A DNA stretch of 64,000 bases from Eremomyces bilateralis CBS 781.70 (GCF_010015585.1 NW_022985073.1:552923-616922); one strand, 5' to 3'. Positions 11,061 through 23,600 are shown, numbered from the stretch's first letter. Notes: generated by a model not told the origin, from the letters alone. Translations and numbers: made by a program.

Positions 11061-11499
11061 GGTCGCGGTGCGGTCGAAGGTCAAGGTCTAGCGGACGTAA
11101 CACAACAGAGCGGAGCGGACACAGGGGGAAGTCAATGCTTCTACAGCGGCAATTCGCCAACGTATGCGTCAAGCGCCGGAGTTCAAGCTCTGGGAACCAA
11201 TACGATGTAATACTCTTTGTTCCTATGGACTTTTGAGCAGCTGGAGCGTTGAAGTTGGGTTAAGCAGGTGCGACTCAGCAGGGATCGCGTTTAGCGTTGG
11301 AGTTCCAGCTGTGGCGTATATATAACATCAACTGTGGCGGCGATGTCCGTCTTCGTCATGAGTACCGAGTCGGCTTTCGGAGTAAACTAACAAGAATTCC
11401 TACTGATATTCGTCTATAAGAACTCCTCGGACGATTTATTTGCAATTCAACCAGGGATTCCACATAAGTTTATACAGGTCTCATGAAGTTGCATGCATC
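11061..11499. promoter_or_regulatory. Divergent promoter between MOB3 and ZNG1-type gene
   Basis: A 439-bp spacer between two outward-facing start codons. No other supported feature. Confidence 0.5.
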
Positions 11500-13001
11500 A
11501 TGAATTTAGACGCTGACGATGACGATGTTCCCCAACTCCTGGCCTCCAACCCCAAGGATGAGGTCGAGCAAGCTCTGGATGGCCAGATTGAAGATTTGAA
11601 TCTGGTTAAAGTCCCGATCACAATTGTTACTGGTACGATACAGATCCATATGTCTCGTCGGTTCTTTAAGTTCCGGTCATATTGCCCTCCAAGCAGAATT
11701 GCTCGATTCTATATCCACTCGATCACGGAACAAGGACATATAAAACGATTCGCATGTATCCGGACTGACAAGAGCAAGGATACCTGGGGTCCGGAAAGAC
11801 TACCCTTCTCAACTACATCCTTAACGAGCGCCACGGCAAGAAAATCGCCGTCATCCTAAACGGCATGCACCCCGTTCCTCCCCTCCAACACCCCTACTAA
11901 CCTCCTCCAGAATTCGGCGACTGTGCGTAAACTTCTACTAACCTAACCTCTCTCCTTTCAACTAACCATCCGCACCCCCAGCCGCGGACATCGAAAAATC
12001 CCTCACCGTCTCCCACTCCGGCCAGCAGGTCGAAGAATGGCTCGAACTCTCCAACGGCTGCCTCTGCTGCAGCGTCAAAGACACCGGCGTCAACGCCATC
12101 GAGGCCCTCATGGCGCGCCGCGGCGCCTTTGACTACATCCTCCTCGAAACCACGGGGCTCGCGGACCCGGGCAACATCGCGCCGCTGTTCTGGGTCGACG
12201 AGGGGCTGGGAAGCAGTATTTACTTGGACGGCATCGTGACGTTGGTGGATGCGAAGAATCTGGTGAGGGAGTTGGACCATTCGGTGGGGGAGGAGTGTGT
12301 GGAGGGCGGGCACGGGGCGGTGATGACCACGGCGCATCTGCAGATCAGCCACGCGGACTCGATTATTGTGAATAAGGCGGATTTGGTGAGCGCGGAGGAA
12401 TTAGCGGCGGTAACGGCGCGGGTACGGGCGATCAACAGCGTGGCTCGGGTGGAGGTGACGAGCCATAGTCGCGTGCCGGTGTTGGAGGGGTGGTTGTTGG
12501 ATCTGCATGCATATGATCGCGTGGATGGGGAGGGGTTGGAGTTCGCGGAGAAGGGCCATAGTCATTTGGATCCGGTGGGTTTTGCGTTTCTCTCTCCTAC
12601 TCTCTCTACTACTACTACACGTAACTATAAGGAGCGGAAACTGACCTAGACAGACCATCTCAACGATCATGATCCCCGTGCCACCGGTCGCGGAAACGCA
12701 CCTCGACGCACTGGACCGATGGCTGCGCTCCGTGCTCTGGGAATCGGAACTGCCAGTACCGGATGGGACGATGCCACCGTCATTCGAGGTGCATCGGCTG
12801 AAAGGCCTGCTCGCGCTCACCGACGGCTCCCGGAAAGTCATCCAGGGCGTCCGCGAGGTGTTCGAGATCCTCGACGGCGGCGGGCCCGCAGAGTCGGGAG
12901 CGGATGGCTCGGGGGGAGCGGCAGAGGGGAAACTCGTGCTTATCGGGCGAGGGTTGGAGAAGGGGTTGTTCACGACGAGCTTACATCACGCGCTACAATG
13001 A
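11500..13001 (+). CDS. ZNG1: CobW/COG0523 GTPase, ZNG1-type zinc metallochaperone
   Basis: Zng1-type proteins use GTP hydrolysis to deliver zinc to methionine aminopeptidase 1. Exons at 11500-11632, 11779-11862, 11911-11922, 11982-12574 and 12654-13001 close a 389-aa frame. The Walker A motif GYLGSGKTT (residues 45-53) is rebuilt across the first intron. The metal-binding motif GCLCC is at 102-106. ETTGLADPG is the switch/Walker B region and NKAD is the guanine-specificity motif. A His-containing HSHLDP and a CobW_C-like C-terminal domain follow. Intron 2 appears to be GC-AG (GCATGC donor) and exon 3 is only 12 nt, encoding the EFGD part of the conserved NEFGD segment. The N-terminal DVPQLL is where animal Zng1 has the CPELVP docking motif; the Cys is absent here. 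Confidence 0.9.
11863..11981 (+). other. GC-AG intron, 12-nt microexon, GT-AG intron in ZNG1
   Basis: Intron 2 runs 11863-11910 with a GC donor and a CTCCAG acceptor, and contains CTACTAACC as a branch site. The microexon is 11911-11922. Intron 3 is 11923-11981 with a GTGCGT donor and a CCCCAG acceptor. Only this arrangement restores NEFGDSADIEKS between the Walker A and GCxCC segments. Confidence 0.75.
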
Positions 13002-13434
13002 CGTCGCATCTGATACGTAGACACGCACCGCAACCGAATCATGAGGATCTTGGTATTAGCCTTCCCGTTTCTCAACTACAGGTGGGAAAATAAAGAAGAG
13101 ATATAAACGCTAGTCCATAGTGGTACAGAAACCAACAAATCCTTCGCACCTGTCACCCGTCATCAATATCAAAAAAAACAGGCGGTTGCAAACAATAACA
13201 CCAAGGTTTCTTCTTTTGGCGGCGTCAGCTTCGCCCTCCCCATCACGCGCTAATAAGAACCGAAAAGTTAAAATGGCGAAACAGGAGCTCTTGCAAGGAG
13301 AGAAAGAGTTATGAGGCGGACCCAGGGCGTGACGAAGTGGCGTGCATATACGTGAGTCGCGTGTCGAAAGACCCGGAATCCAGGATTTTAGGAGGGGGCG
13401 TTCTCCAACATCTCACCCGCGCGGAGCGGAGTTA
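13002..13434. other. Convergent 3' spacer
   Basis: A 433-bp region between the stops of ZNG1 and the acyl-CoA synthetase gene. I see nothing supported in it. Confidence 0.5.
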
Positions 13435-15890
13435 TCAGGACGAACTGGAGTAGGCCTGCTTGATGTCCTTCTCGTATTTCGTGACGATGGGCTTGCGCTG
13501 TAGTTTTAGCGCAGAGGTGATCAGGCCCTAGATGTCGAGATCGCCGGTCAGCATATCGTCGTTTCAATCGCAAAGGAGAAAGAGTGCGCGATGGAATCAA
13601 AGGGAGGTAGGGGAAGGGAAATAAAACTCACATTCTGCGGCGTCCACTCCTCATCCGCCAACACCACCCCCTCGATCAACTCGATCCCCCGCAACCCCCC
13701 TTTCCTTCCCACGTCGAGCAGCTCCTTCAGCACGGCGGAGATGAGCTTCTTGTCGTGCACAAGATCCTCCAGATGCTCGCCCGCGATGCCCAGGCTCCCC
13801 GCGAGCTCCTTGAGCGCCTTCTCGACGGGGACGATGATCGCGATGGGCTTGTGCTTGTCGGCGGCGGCGTACACGCAGATGTTGAAGACGACGGGGGAGG
13901 CGCGGTAGATGGATTCGAGCTGGTGAAATATACGTTAGGATCGAGGTGCATTTGAGTCGGACGCCCGGGGGGAATCATACCTTCTCCAGCGCGATATACT
14001 CCCCATTCAGCGTCTTCACCAGGTTCTTCTTCCGATCGATGATCTTCAGCTCCCCACGGTCCGAGAACTCCCCGATGTCCCCCGTCCGGAACCAGCCGTC
14101 CGCGGTGAACTCGGTGCGGTTCTCCTCCTCCAGATCCAAGTACCCCGACGAGACGGGGGCCCCGCGGATCAGGATCTCGCCTTGGGGCGGGGTGCTGGCG
14201 GTAGAGTAGCCGGCGTCGGGGAAGTCGATGAGCTTGATCTCGACGGAGGCGGGGATCTCGCCGAGGGCTTCGGTCGTCCAGGAGAAGGGGTCCATGAGGG
14301 CGCCCATGCTAAAAACACGTTAGTTTCCCAGAATCCCAAAGTTTGGTGGAGTGGGAACGTACCCAGTGGTCTCCGTCAGCCCGTAGCCGAGGATCATCGG
14401 CGTCACGGCCATGGAGATGAATCTCTGCGTGTCCCTCGCCACCGGCCCACCGCCATTCAGCGCGATTCGTAACCTCCCTCCGGTCGCCTCCCGCACTTTA
14501 CTAAACACCACCGCATCCAGCACCGCGGTCCCCGGCAACCCCTTCGACGTCAGGAACGACTTCGCCGCCATGGCGCCCCAGAACAAGTTCTTCGTTATGG
14601 CGCTCCCAGCGTTCACCTTCCCGATGATGCCTTTCTTGACGGATTCCCAGACGGCGGGAACGCCGACGAGGATAGTAGGGCGGGCCTCGCGGATGTCGCC
14701 GGCGCAGTTGCGCATGTTGACGTCGGAGAGGGTGCGCTGGTTGCCGTACGCCATGGTGCCGCCCCAGAAGAGCACGGCGTTCTCGAACACGAATTCGAGG
14801 ATGTGCGCGAGGGGGAGGTAGGTGAGGAGGACGTCGCCGGGGCCGAGGTAGGGGCCGACGATGACGTCGACACCGGCGACTGGGATGGTTAGCTTGGATG
14901 AGGATTGGGAAGGCGAGGGACTCACTTGCGGCGACGACGCTGCTGTGCTTCACTAACACGCCCTTCGGTGGTCCGGTCGATCCGGAGGTGTACATCACGC
15001 AGCATAAATCTTCGGGCTTCGGAGGGATGGGATCGATGGGGTTGTCTTCGCCCAATTTCCGCAGCTCCTCCCAGCTATGGACGGTGATGTGGGGGAACGC
15101 GGCCTTGAGGTTGTCGATGTCCTCCCGCTTGACCTCCACAGCGGTGTCGTAGATGACGTGGGTGAGCGAGGTGGCGTCCTTGAGCGGCATGTGGAGTTGG
15201 GGGAGGAGAGCCGGGTCACAGTAGATGGCTTTCGCGCTGGTTTGCAGGAGGGAGTGGCGGACGCCTTCGGGACCGAGGGTGTCGTATGCGGTGACGATGG
15301 GCATGGATTGCGACAATGCACCTAGAGGATTAGCGACCTCTCGTATTGGAGGAATTCCAGCTTACCATGAGCGGTCATGAGCCAGTGCGAGCTACAAATG
15401 ATATTAGTTGACACGCCATGAAACCCTGAGAAGAAACGTCATACCTAGTTGCGGCAAAAAACTCCAACTTATCCCCCGCCTCCAACCCCAACTTCCTCAA
15501 ACCAGCCCCCATCTGCAACGCGATGGTCTCAAACTCCACGAAGCTCACATAGCTATACGGGCTGACCTCGAAGAACGACCAGGTCTTCTCCACCTCGGTC
15601 TCCTCGCCGTCCACAATCTTCTTCACCTTCTTGATTTCCTTGTGCTCCTTGATGAGCTTTCGGGTGCCGGCGGCCTTCGCGTTGCCGAACTTCGAGGACG
15701 CGTACTTGAGCAGCTCGTACATGGTGGAGACGTCATCGGTGGGGCAGGTTTTGAGGCCGTCTTTGGCACGGATGTGGCGGCGGGGGAGAGTCTCACCGTC
15801 GATGGGTTCGGCACCGGGGACTTCGACGGTGACGGGGCCGGTTTTGTAGCTCCGGGGGAGGGGGGCCATGGTTTTGAGGTTGGGAGACAT
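13435..15890 (-). CDS. FAA1: Long-chain acyl-CoA synthetase (Faa1/Faa4 type)
   Basis: Activates long-chain fatty acids to acyl-CoA through an acyl-AMP intermediate. Seven exons (15890-15445, 15391-15366, 15321-14926, 14879-14363, 14308-13981, 13919-13632, 13527-13435) join in phase to give 697 aa, the usual length for fungal Faa proteins. AMP-binding motifs are present in order: YTSGSTGPPKG (P-loop), GGGPVA, GYGLTETTG, and the FACS signature from DGWFRTGDIGEF to DRKKNLVKTLNGEYI, with the AMP-contacting Asp and Arg intact. ALEKLESIYR follows across an intron. The start at 15890 has a GCCACC context; the open frame extends upstream only to a TTG. Exon 2 is just 26 nt. The last intron is supported by a TGCTGAC branch sequence and a TCTAG acceptor. 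Whether it is the Faa1 or Faa4 orthologue, and whether it is peroxisomal or cytosolic, cannot be told; I see no clear PTS1 at the C-terminus. Confidence 0.92.
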
Positions 15891-17852
15891 GGTGGCGGTG
15901 TGGGGGGGTAGAGGAATATGGAGGAGCAATGAATGGATAGTGGATTCAGAGAATGAGAGGAGAAAGAGTTAGAGAATGGGAATGGAATGAGGATAAGGAT
16001 GAAGATGAAGATTGAGGATGTACTGCAACTGTACGGTACGGATGAAGCTAGAGCCTCCCGGTTTGGCGGTTGGCGTCTGAAGGCAGAGAGGCGCAACTGA
16101 CCAGGAAAAGCAAAAGAACAGCCAGAACTGAGCAAGAATGAATGAGAATGGGATCCCAGAGATCTGATGAGTGAGGTCTTGATAGTTGGGGCCAGAGAGG
16201 GAAGAGAGTCGAGAGAGCGAGATGGTTGAGCCGAATGGGGAGAAGCAGCAGCAGTGGAGCAGTCAGTGGCCCGTGGAGGTCGCAGTTGCTGAGCTGTGCG
16301 TCACTCTGGGGAACCGATTTGCCAGACGCTAAGAGAATCTCGTCTCTAATGCAGAGTAATTCTCCAATTCCTCTCCAATCTCCTCTGCTTGCTTACGGTT
16401 ATTAAGTATTAAACTGAGTATCCCCGGTCTGCTAGCTCAGCTTGTCGTCCCAGAACGTCCCTTGCCTCAGGAAATGCCTAGGCTATGGCCGGGATTTTAA
16501 TTTTTACCGCGACGGATGGCCGGGAGAGTTGGGGAGATGATCGGGGTCCACTACACCCTTTCGGTAACTCAGTAATCTCAGTCACTATGAGCCGAATCTC
16601 GTCTGGTCGTCGTTTCAGGTCTCTTCATCCGATGTGGGTGAATCCAAAGGGAAGTTACGCTATGGATGGAACCACGAACAAGAATTAACAAACAGTTTGA
16701 ACCACCAGACGTCACACAACCGGTATAGGCTTCAGCTTGTACTTATATCCCACCATCCCATCCCAATTCCCATCCCCCAATCCCTCAGAGAGGCAGAAAC
16801 CCTCCCAGAAACGGCATCGGTAGCTCTAGACGCTCCGTCTCCCACCTCCAGGCAACCTCGTGTCCCAGCTCCCAGGCCATCTCCAAACGTCCGTCATCCA
16901 GATGCCCCCCGCTCCCAGCCACGCACGCTGGTTGGTACTTGGTCATCCGCAGCATCAGCGCGGCGTTTGGTGCTGGTCTTGGGGGCCTTGGGGAGTTTCG
17001 TAACTTCCGTGCGTTTTTGGGGGTTGGCGCCGCCAAGATGCACGGCATTGCGGCGATGGTGCGTTCCGCTTGGTCGCGAGCGTTGGTGGTCTTGGGTATA
17101 TGACCAACAGTATTAAGGAGGGGGTGGCCGGCATTATGGCCAACGTGGTTCCGGTACCTGGAGGCTTAGGGATTACGACGGATGCTTATAGGCCGAGTGG
17201 GAGACCTTTGATAGGAGTGTCGGATGCCGTTCTGGGGAAGGTGGAAATGATGATTCACTTATGATCTCGTCGTTGATGCGAGACATTCACAAATCAACAA
17301 CGCTGGAGTTCTCTCTCCGGTCTCTGCAAGCCACGCCTCCATGTCCCGCGCAAAGTCGCCATACATTCCAAGTCCCAAGTCCCAAGAGACATTCACGTAC
17401 CGCGACCAAACCATATGACCTGGTGACCATGGCTTCCTCTAGCTCCGTTCCTCGTCTCCGCACTCTAACAGCTCCTTCGAACGGAGCCGGACCCAGAATC
17501 ACGAACGCACATCTTCACTTGATGCGTCTTCTCAGGATATCCACTCCGTTTCAGTTTTCAGTTGTCACCCATGACGAAACCATACGCTTAGCAAATGCCC
17601 TTACTGGGTACTTCAGCAGGGGAGATCATAGTCTCAATGATGATGCGGGGTGAGCTTGCGTATGCGTAGTGTGCAGGACGCACCAATTCAGAGTCCATAA
17701 TTAGCTTTGGGGCGATGACCGAGTCAGCGTGAAGACTGGAGACTGAAGAATCGCAAGCTTCCCCGCCCCAACAGGCAACAACGCTCCCTACACGAAAAGC
17801 GCTGCAGTCCTGCAGGCGTGGCTGCACCGCATCAGATCGTCGAAGCTAGCTA
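15891..17852. other. Intergenic region with a possible decayed gene
   Basis: Contains the promoter side of the acyl-CoA synthetase (15.9-16.3 kb, purine-rich), a possible gene remnant at about 16908-17264, and the upstream region of the RKM5-like gene. No other supported feature. Confidence 0.5.
16908..17264 (+). pseudogene. Possible decayed or mis-read glycine-rich hypothetical gene
   Basis: Two adjacent plus-strand frames read like one protein. The first gives GWYLVIRSISAAFGAG, then GGLGEFRNFRAFLGVGAAKM, and stops near 17100. The second, beginning near 17070, gives GLGYMTNSIKEGVAGIMAN, then VVPVPGGLGITTDAYRPSG, and stops at 17262-17264. They overlap in different frames, and I found no intron of the right phase to join them. 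This could be a frameshifted pseudogene, a sequencing error, or two fragments of a spliced gene. I do not recognise the family. Confidence 0.3.
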
Positions 17853-18982
17853 ATGGAGGAATCACCGCCATCGGACCGCCTCTCCGACCTTGGTGACGAA
17901 GTGGTCGATATTGACGACGGTACGCACCTCACCATCCATCCCACCCAACACCTATCGCTCCTACAACCACAATCCCCTCCCAATTCCGCTCACCTTCGCT
18001 TACCCCCTTCTAGAATGCTACTCCCTCTTTTCCCACCCCCTCCCCTCCCAGAATCTTGGCATCCTCGACCCCGACGCCCCCGAGCTGCACCTGGACGTCG
18101 CGGGCCGCGCGTGCTCGATCCGCCAGTCGCCAGGTCTCCTCCGCTCGAATCGCGGCGGCGGTACCACGGGCGCGGGTGAGATCCTCCTCTCCTCCCCATC
18201 CATCTCCTCCCACCCATCTCCTCCCATCCATCTCCCCGACGGTAGTTCGCGCATGTAGGAGATTCAGGTATCAGATATCAGAGTGAACCGCGCTGACGTG
18301 GGTCCGTGCTACAGTCCTATGGAAAGTCTCCCCCCCCCTGGCCACCTGGCTCGCCTCTCCCACGAACCCCCTCTTCCGCCTCGACATCCTTAATTCCCAC
18401 TCCCACGTCGTTGAGCTCGGCGCCGGCGTCGCTGGCATCGTCGCGCTGGCGCTCGCGCCGCGCGTGTGTCGGTATGTCGCGACAGATCAGGACTACGTGC
18501 TGCGGACGCTAAGGGGAAATATCGCGGAGAATGGGACTATGATGGGGGGGGCAGGGAAGGGGAAAGGGGGGAGGAAGCGGGTGGGCGGAGAGATTGAGAC
18601 GATGGTGTTGGATTGGGAGGTGGATGAGGTGGAGGGGATTGCGCGGGCGTTAAGGGGGCATGTGAACGCGCATGATGGGGGGGAGCATATCGATCTGGTG
18701 ATCGCGTGCGACTGCGTGTATAACGAGGCGCTGATCGAGCCGTTCGTGGCGACGTGTGCGGATCTGTGTCGGCTGGCGGAGCGGGAGGGGGAGGGAAATG
18801 GGGAGGGACGGCGGCGGACGGTGGTGCTCGTTGCGCAGCAGTTGCGGTCGGCGGAGGTATTTGAGGGGTGGTTAGGGCGGTTTGCGGAGGAGTTTCGGGT
18901 GTGGCGGGTGCGGGATGCGGAGGTGGGGGAGGGGTTGAGAGGGGGGGAGGGGTTTGTGGTGCATGTTGGGGTATTGAGGTAG
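17853..18982 (+). CDS. RKM5: METTL21/RKM5-like protein lysine methyltransferase
   Basis: A seven-beta-strand, SAM-dependent methyltransferase of the Methyltransf_16 family. Yeast Rkm5 monomethylates ribosomal protein Rpl1. Exons 17853-17919, 18014-18175 and 18315-18982 give 298 aa in a closed frame. Conserved landmarks: LGILDPDAPEL and SIRQSPGLL in the N-terminal domain, GGTTGAVLWKVSPPLATWL rebuilt across intron 2, SAM motif I VVELGAGVAGIVAL, the acidic YVATDQDYVLRTLRGNI loop, and a VIACDCVYNEALIEPF motif corresponding to the family's DxxY. The first intron was placed so that GAC GAC G joins AA TGC in phase. A Gly/Lys-rich insert follows motif II. The substrate in this organism is inferred only from yeast. 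Confidence 0.85.
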
Positions 18983-20652
18983 GGAGGAGGTTCGGTTACT
19001 GTGGTGGATAGTTGGGGTTGCTGTCTGCTGTCTGCGTCGACTGCGAAGGTGAGTGTCTCGTCATAGGACTGTGGCTAGCGATATTCCCAAGGGTTCCGAC
19101 ACCGATGGAGGGTTCGGATGAACGACGACCATATGAAACCAGGCATAAGGAAATGAATCCAAGAAACGCAGCAACATCAAATCCTTAGAACCGGTAGGTA
19201 CCATACTTAACTAAAGACCTGGCAACTGCTTTCCTGAATGATCCATACCGATATACCCCAACTCTCGAAATAATGGTGACATCTACGGTACCCTTACGCG
19301 GTAGTGCAAGAACCAAAGCGAGGATGAATTCATTGATAGATGATTCGGATCGGAAAGGCGGGGAACCAGTCAGACATCGGATATCGGATATCGGAAGATG
19401 GTGCATGTTTTCTGGCATGCTTTCTTGCATGCGTAGGTTGGATACAAGTGACAGGGAGGGTGTTGTCGATACATGGTGGAGATGGAGAGGAGAGGGAAAC
19501 GAGAGGAGTTATTGACGCTGGATGATTTTCACTCACACCCCCATGATTCATTATCGCCTCTCCCTCTCGTCTCCTTTCTCCCCCTCTCCTTTCTCTCCCT
19601 CACCGTCACACCAACTAACAACTAGACACGGAGGCAAGTCTAATCCCATTCCGGTTTAGCGCCCTTGGAAGAGCCTCGAAAGTCGAAACACCCACTCTGC
19701 CGCCTTGCCGCCTTGCCGCCTTGTTGCCTTGCCGCCTTCGATTCCATCTCTGCACCTCTGTGATTGGCTGAGATGATTGGAACCTCGCTGGCTCGTTGGG
19801 TCTTTTGGCTCCCTGGGCGAATTTGGCCGCCATTTTGGACGGTGCATCCGACTATGGTGGCTTCTCGGGGCTTTGGCGTCTCCTGTTGGCTCTCTTCGTC
19901 GCCCAGCTCCTCTCCTACTCGTCTCCCTCCTACTGTCCAGTGTCCACTACTACACTGGTCTCCCTCCCTCTCAGGCATCTCTACTCTTTACTCTCTAGTC
20001 TCTACTCTCTAGTCTCTACACACCAAAACGCCTTCTGAACATCTTCAATCCTCTCCTTCCCATTCCATTTTTACCCTCCAACTCCCTCCACTCCCACCGT
20101 TCTCAACTCTTTCATCCATCAGAAGGATCGCATCCTTTCTCTGAATCCATCTAGGCCTTTTTCTCCCCCTCAGCTGCTCCCGCTGCTCCCAGAAGGCCAA
20201 TCTTGCCAATCCTCCACTTCCCCTCAACCATCGCCTCCTCACTACCGCCTCCTCTTCCTCCACCAATCCTCCAAATCGACGCGAGATATTCCAGTGCTTC
20301 ATCGAGGACCCATCCGACGCGGCTTCTGATGCGTGAAATACCCTGTCCTGGGAAGTTGGATCCGTCGTACACCTTATCAGCTCCTCGCCACATCACCGCG
20401 TCCTTGCAGAACCCTCTTCCAACGGCTCCATCCCATCACACACCTGCCACGGGGCATTCAGAGCCATTTGGAGGCCAGTCTTCCATTGACCGGGTCGTTA
20501 GCAGGCGTCACGGTCAAGATTGCGCCGTGTCTTAGGGCCATCTCGTCGACCGGCTCTTTGCGCCCGACATGAGAATCCCACCGACGCCCTCCTAAACCGC
20601 GAAAACTCCCCATCACCACAACACCTGAGATCATCCCGACTCAGAGCGTATT
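18983..20652. promoter_or_regulatory. Upstream region of SET3
   Basis: A 1.67-kb region with no supported gene. A pyrimidine-rich tract (about 19.9-20.3 kb, CTCTCC/CCTCC-rich) immediately upstream of SET3 looks like a long 5' leader or core promoter. A short CCGCCTTG repeat lies at 19699-19739. Confidence 0.5.
19699..19739. repeat. Short tandem repeat, CCGCCTTG-type units
   Basis: About five copies of a 9-bp word (CCGCCTTGC and variants) in tandem, in non-coding DNA. Confidence 0.7.
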
Positions 20653-23600
20653 ATGACCGACATCTCATCATTGATGCCGCATGCTGACTCCCAGCTGAAC
20701 TCGATTCCCCCCTTCGCGTCCGCGTCCGCTTCCGCCCCTTCCGACCCTCCTTCACACCCCGACACCAATGGTCAATTCCCTCAGGTCGACGGCGTGGCCG
20801 AAGGCGAGGAATCCTCCATCATCAAGTGCTTCTGCGGCTACCTGGACGACGATGGCAATACCGTGCTGTGCGAGGTATGCAACACGTGGCAACACATCGA
20901 GTGCTACTACCCCAACGTCGACGTTCCCGAGGAGCACTTCTGCCTCGACTGCTCCTCGAGTCCCCAGGCCGTCGACGTGAAGGCCGCCACCGAGCGCCAG
21001 CGCCGCCTCCGCGAGCTGCAGAGCGTCGAGGAGCGGAAGGCCCGTCGCGCGCCCGGGAAGACCCAGAAGAAGCGCGCCAACGTCAAGGAGTCGGGGCCGC
21101 CGTACATCAACGGATGGACGCACGAGGGAAGGGAACGCGCGAGTGGAAGCCCGAAGGAGGAACCGCCGTTAAAACGACCGAAGACGAGCCATCGCGCGTC
21201 CGGATCGGTCAGCTCGTTGAACCAGACGCGAAAACGAGCCGGCTCCGGGTTGCCGGCGAAGCAGAGTCCGACCGTCTCGCCGCCGACCCTCAACGGATAT
21301 TCCGGCGATTACTTTTCACCCGAATTCATGCAGTTACATCGTCAGCAGGCGGCGTTCTCGCCCATCGAATCGAACTCATACACCGGCTTGAACATTCCCG
21401 ATAGTCTACATAACTGGTTGAAGGATCCGGACGCACTAGGCGACGCGACGCACGGGAAGACGCCGGCGGCAATCTTCCAGCGGATCGACACGCCGTTCGA
21501 GGAGTTGGAGAAGCAGGCACCGAGCATCACAAAACATAGCGTGGAAGAAAAATCCATCACGGTGCAAGATCAGCATCCGATTCTGCAATGGTTAGCCATC
21601 GACTCCGCCGTCCCTCCGAACGCATACGTTGGCGAGTTAAAAGGCCGCATCGGACTGCAAGACGAATATTTCAACGATCCGTCGAACCGATGGGACGTCC
21701 TCCACCACCCCGAGCCGTTCGTGTTCTTCCCCCCTCACCTTCCGATTTACATCGATGCCCGAACTGAAGGCAGCCAGCTTCGGTATGTGCGCCGCAGCTG
21801 TCAACCGAACCTTCGCATGCAGATCATCATCGCGGACGACACAAACTACCATTTCTGCTTCGTGTCGAAATGCGAGATCAACGCCGGCGACGAGTTAACG
21901 GTGGCATGGGACCTCGACGAAAAGACGCGCCAAATCCTCCATCATTCTGTCTCGAACGGCAACGCCCGAAAAGAAGGCATCCACGGTGCCGACGACGCAT
22001 ACATCTCCCACTGGGCGACGGGCGTTCTGGTGAACTTCGGCGGCTGTGCCTGCACGCGCCCCCAAGGGGTCTGCTGGCTGGAGCGGTTCGACCGTCGGAA
22101 CAACCAGCACTGGAAAGACGCGTCGACGACGCTGAAGCCGAAGGGGAAGAAGGGGAAAAAGGGCGCTAACCAGGCGTCCCCGCTCAGCACAGGGCATGCG
22201 ACGAACAGCCGTGCCGGCAGTGAAGCGATCCGCGACGAGCCAGACGAGGAGAACGGCGACGGACGCTCGGCCACGGGCTCTTCGAAGAGCAAACCGGCGA
22301 GCCGCGACATCACGCCGATGATGCATGTCGACGGGATGAAAAACGAGCTCTCGGGCCGCGACCGGAAGAAGCTGCAGGACGTGGAAAAGCTGTTCAAGCA
22401 GCAGGAATATGAGGAGCAGCACGGCCGCAAGAAGAAGCGCAACAGCGGCGGCTCGGCGCTCAACACGCCCACCGTCGCCACGTCAAGTAGTCGCTCCGAC
22501 GTCAGCGATCCCCGCCGCCGCGGCTCCTCCGTCAAGAAGCAATTCCCTGACTTCGCCCACCCGTCCCCCACCGCCTCCACCGCGCGATCGCCTTCCCACC
22601 TCCCCAACGGCGTCGCGCACGCCCCCTCCCCGCTCCACCCCGCCCGACTCAAGCATCCCCGCGCCGAGTACACCAGCATGTCGACGCAGACGGACCCCGA
22701 CGCCAGCGTGTGGATCCCCTCCCCCGTGCGCGCCACGCCCAAGGGACCGATCCTCTCCCGCAAGCGGCGCCTGCTCGAGCGCGCGCGCCGCGACCGCATC
22801 TGTCGTCTGGAGGCTAGCGAAAGTCAAAGTCAAAGTCCGCACATCCCATCAACGGCGTCATCGCCGACGCAGATTAAAGCCGAGCCCGCCGCGACCAAAG
22901 ATGCCGAGTCCGACACGGCGATGCCGCCGCCGCGGGTGCTGTCCGAGCCTGATCCCGCGTCGACGAGCGTGCCGGAGATCGAGATGCCGGACGTCGACGA
23001 CACCAACGGGGACGGGGATGGGGAAAATGTAATACCACCCCCCACCGAATCCGAACCCGCACCACGCGATCCGCCCCCGTTACCTACCGCCGCGATCGTG
23101 ACCACGAAGTCCGAATCGCCACATCCCCTCGCGCCACCCTGGCCATCCGACAAAGCGCCTGCCCCCTCCTCCGACCAAACGGCCCCTCCCCCATCCGAAT
23201 TCTCCCCCGTCATCTCCCCGCGGACCGCCCTCCCTCCCCTCCCCACAATCGCCACCACCATATCCCCCGCGCCACCGCATCCACTACCGACGCCCTCCCC
23301 GAGCATCCTCCCTACGCTCTCCACCACCACCACCAACTCCACCACCAGCAATTCCACGACCCAAACCCCCTCCAACGCCAACTCCACCTCCAACCATCTC
23401 ACCGACTCCCCATACACCCTCCCTCCCCTCCCCCCACTCCTCTCCCCCTCCCTCACCCACGCCCTCGGCCCCTCCCCGCTCAAGAAGAAAATGAGCCTGT
23501 CCGACTACACGAATCGGAAGAAGAAGGCGGCGGGGGCGGGGGCGGGGAAACCGAGTCGATGGTCGGAGGGGGATGGGAAGGAGGAAGGGAAGGAGGGGGA

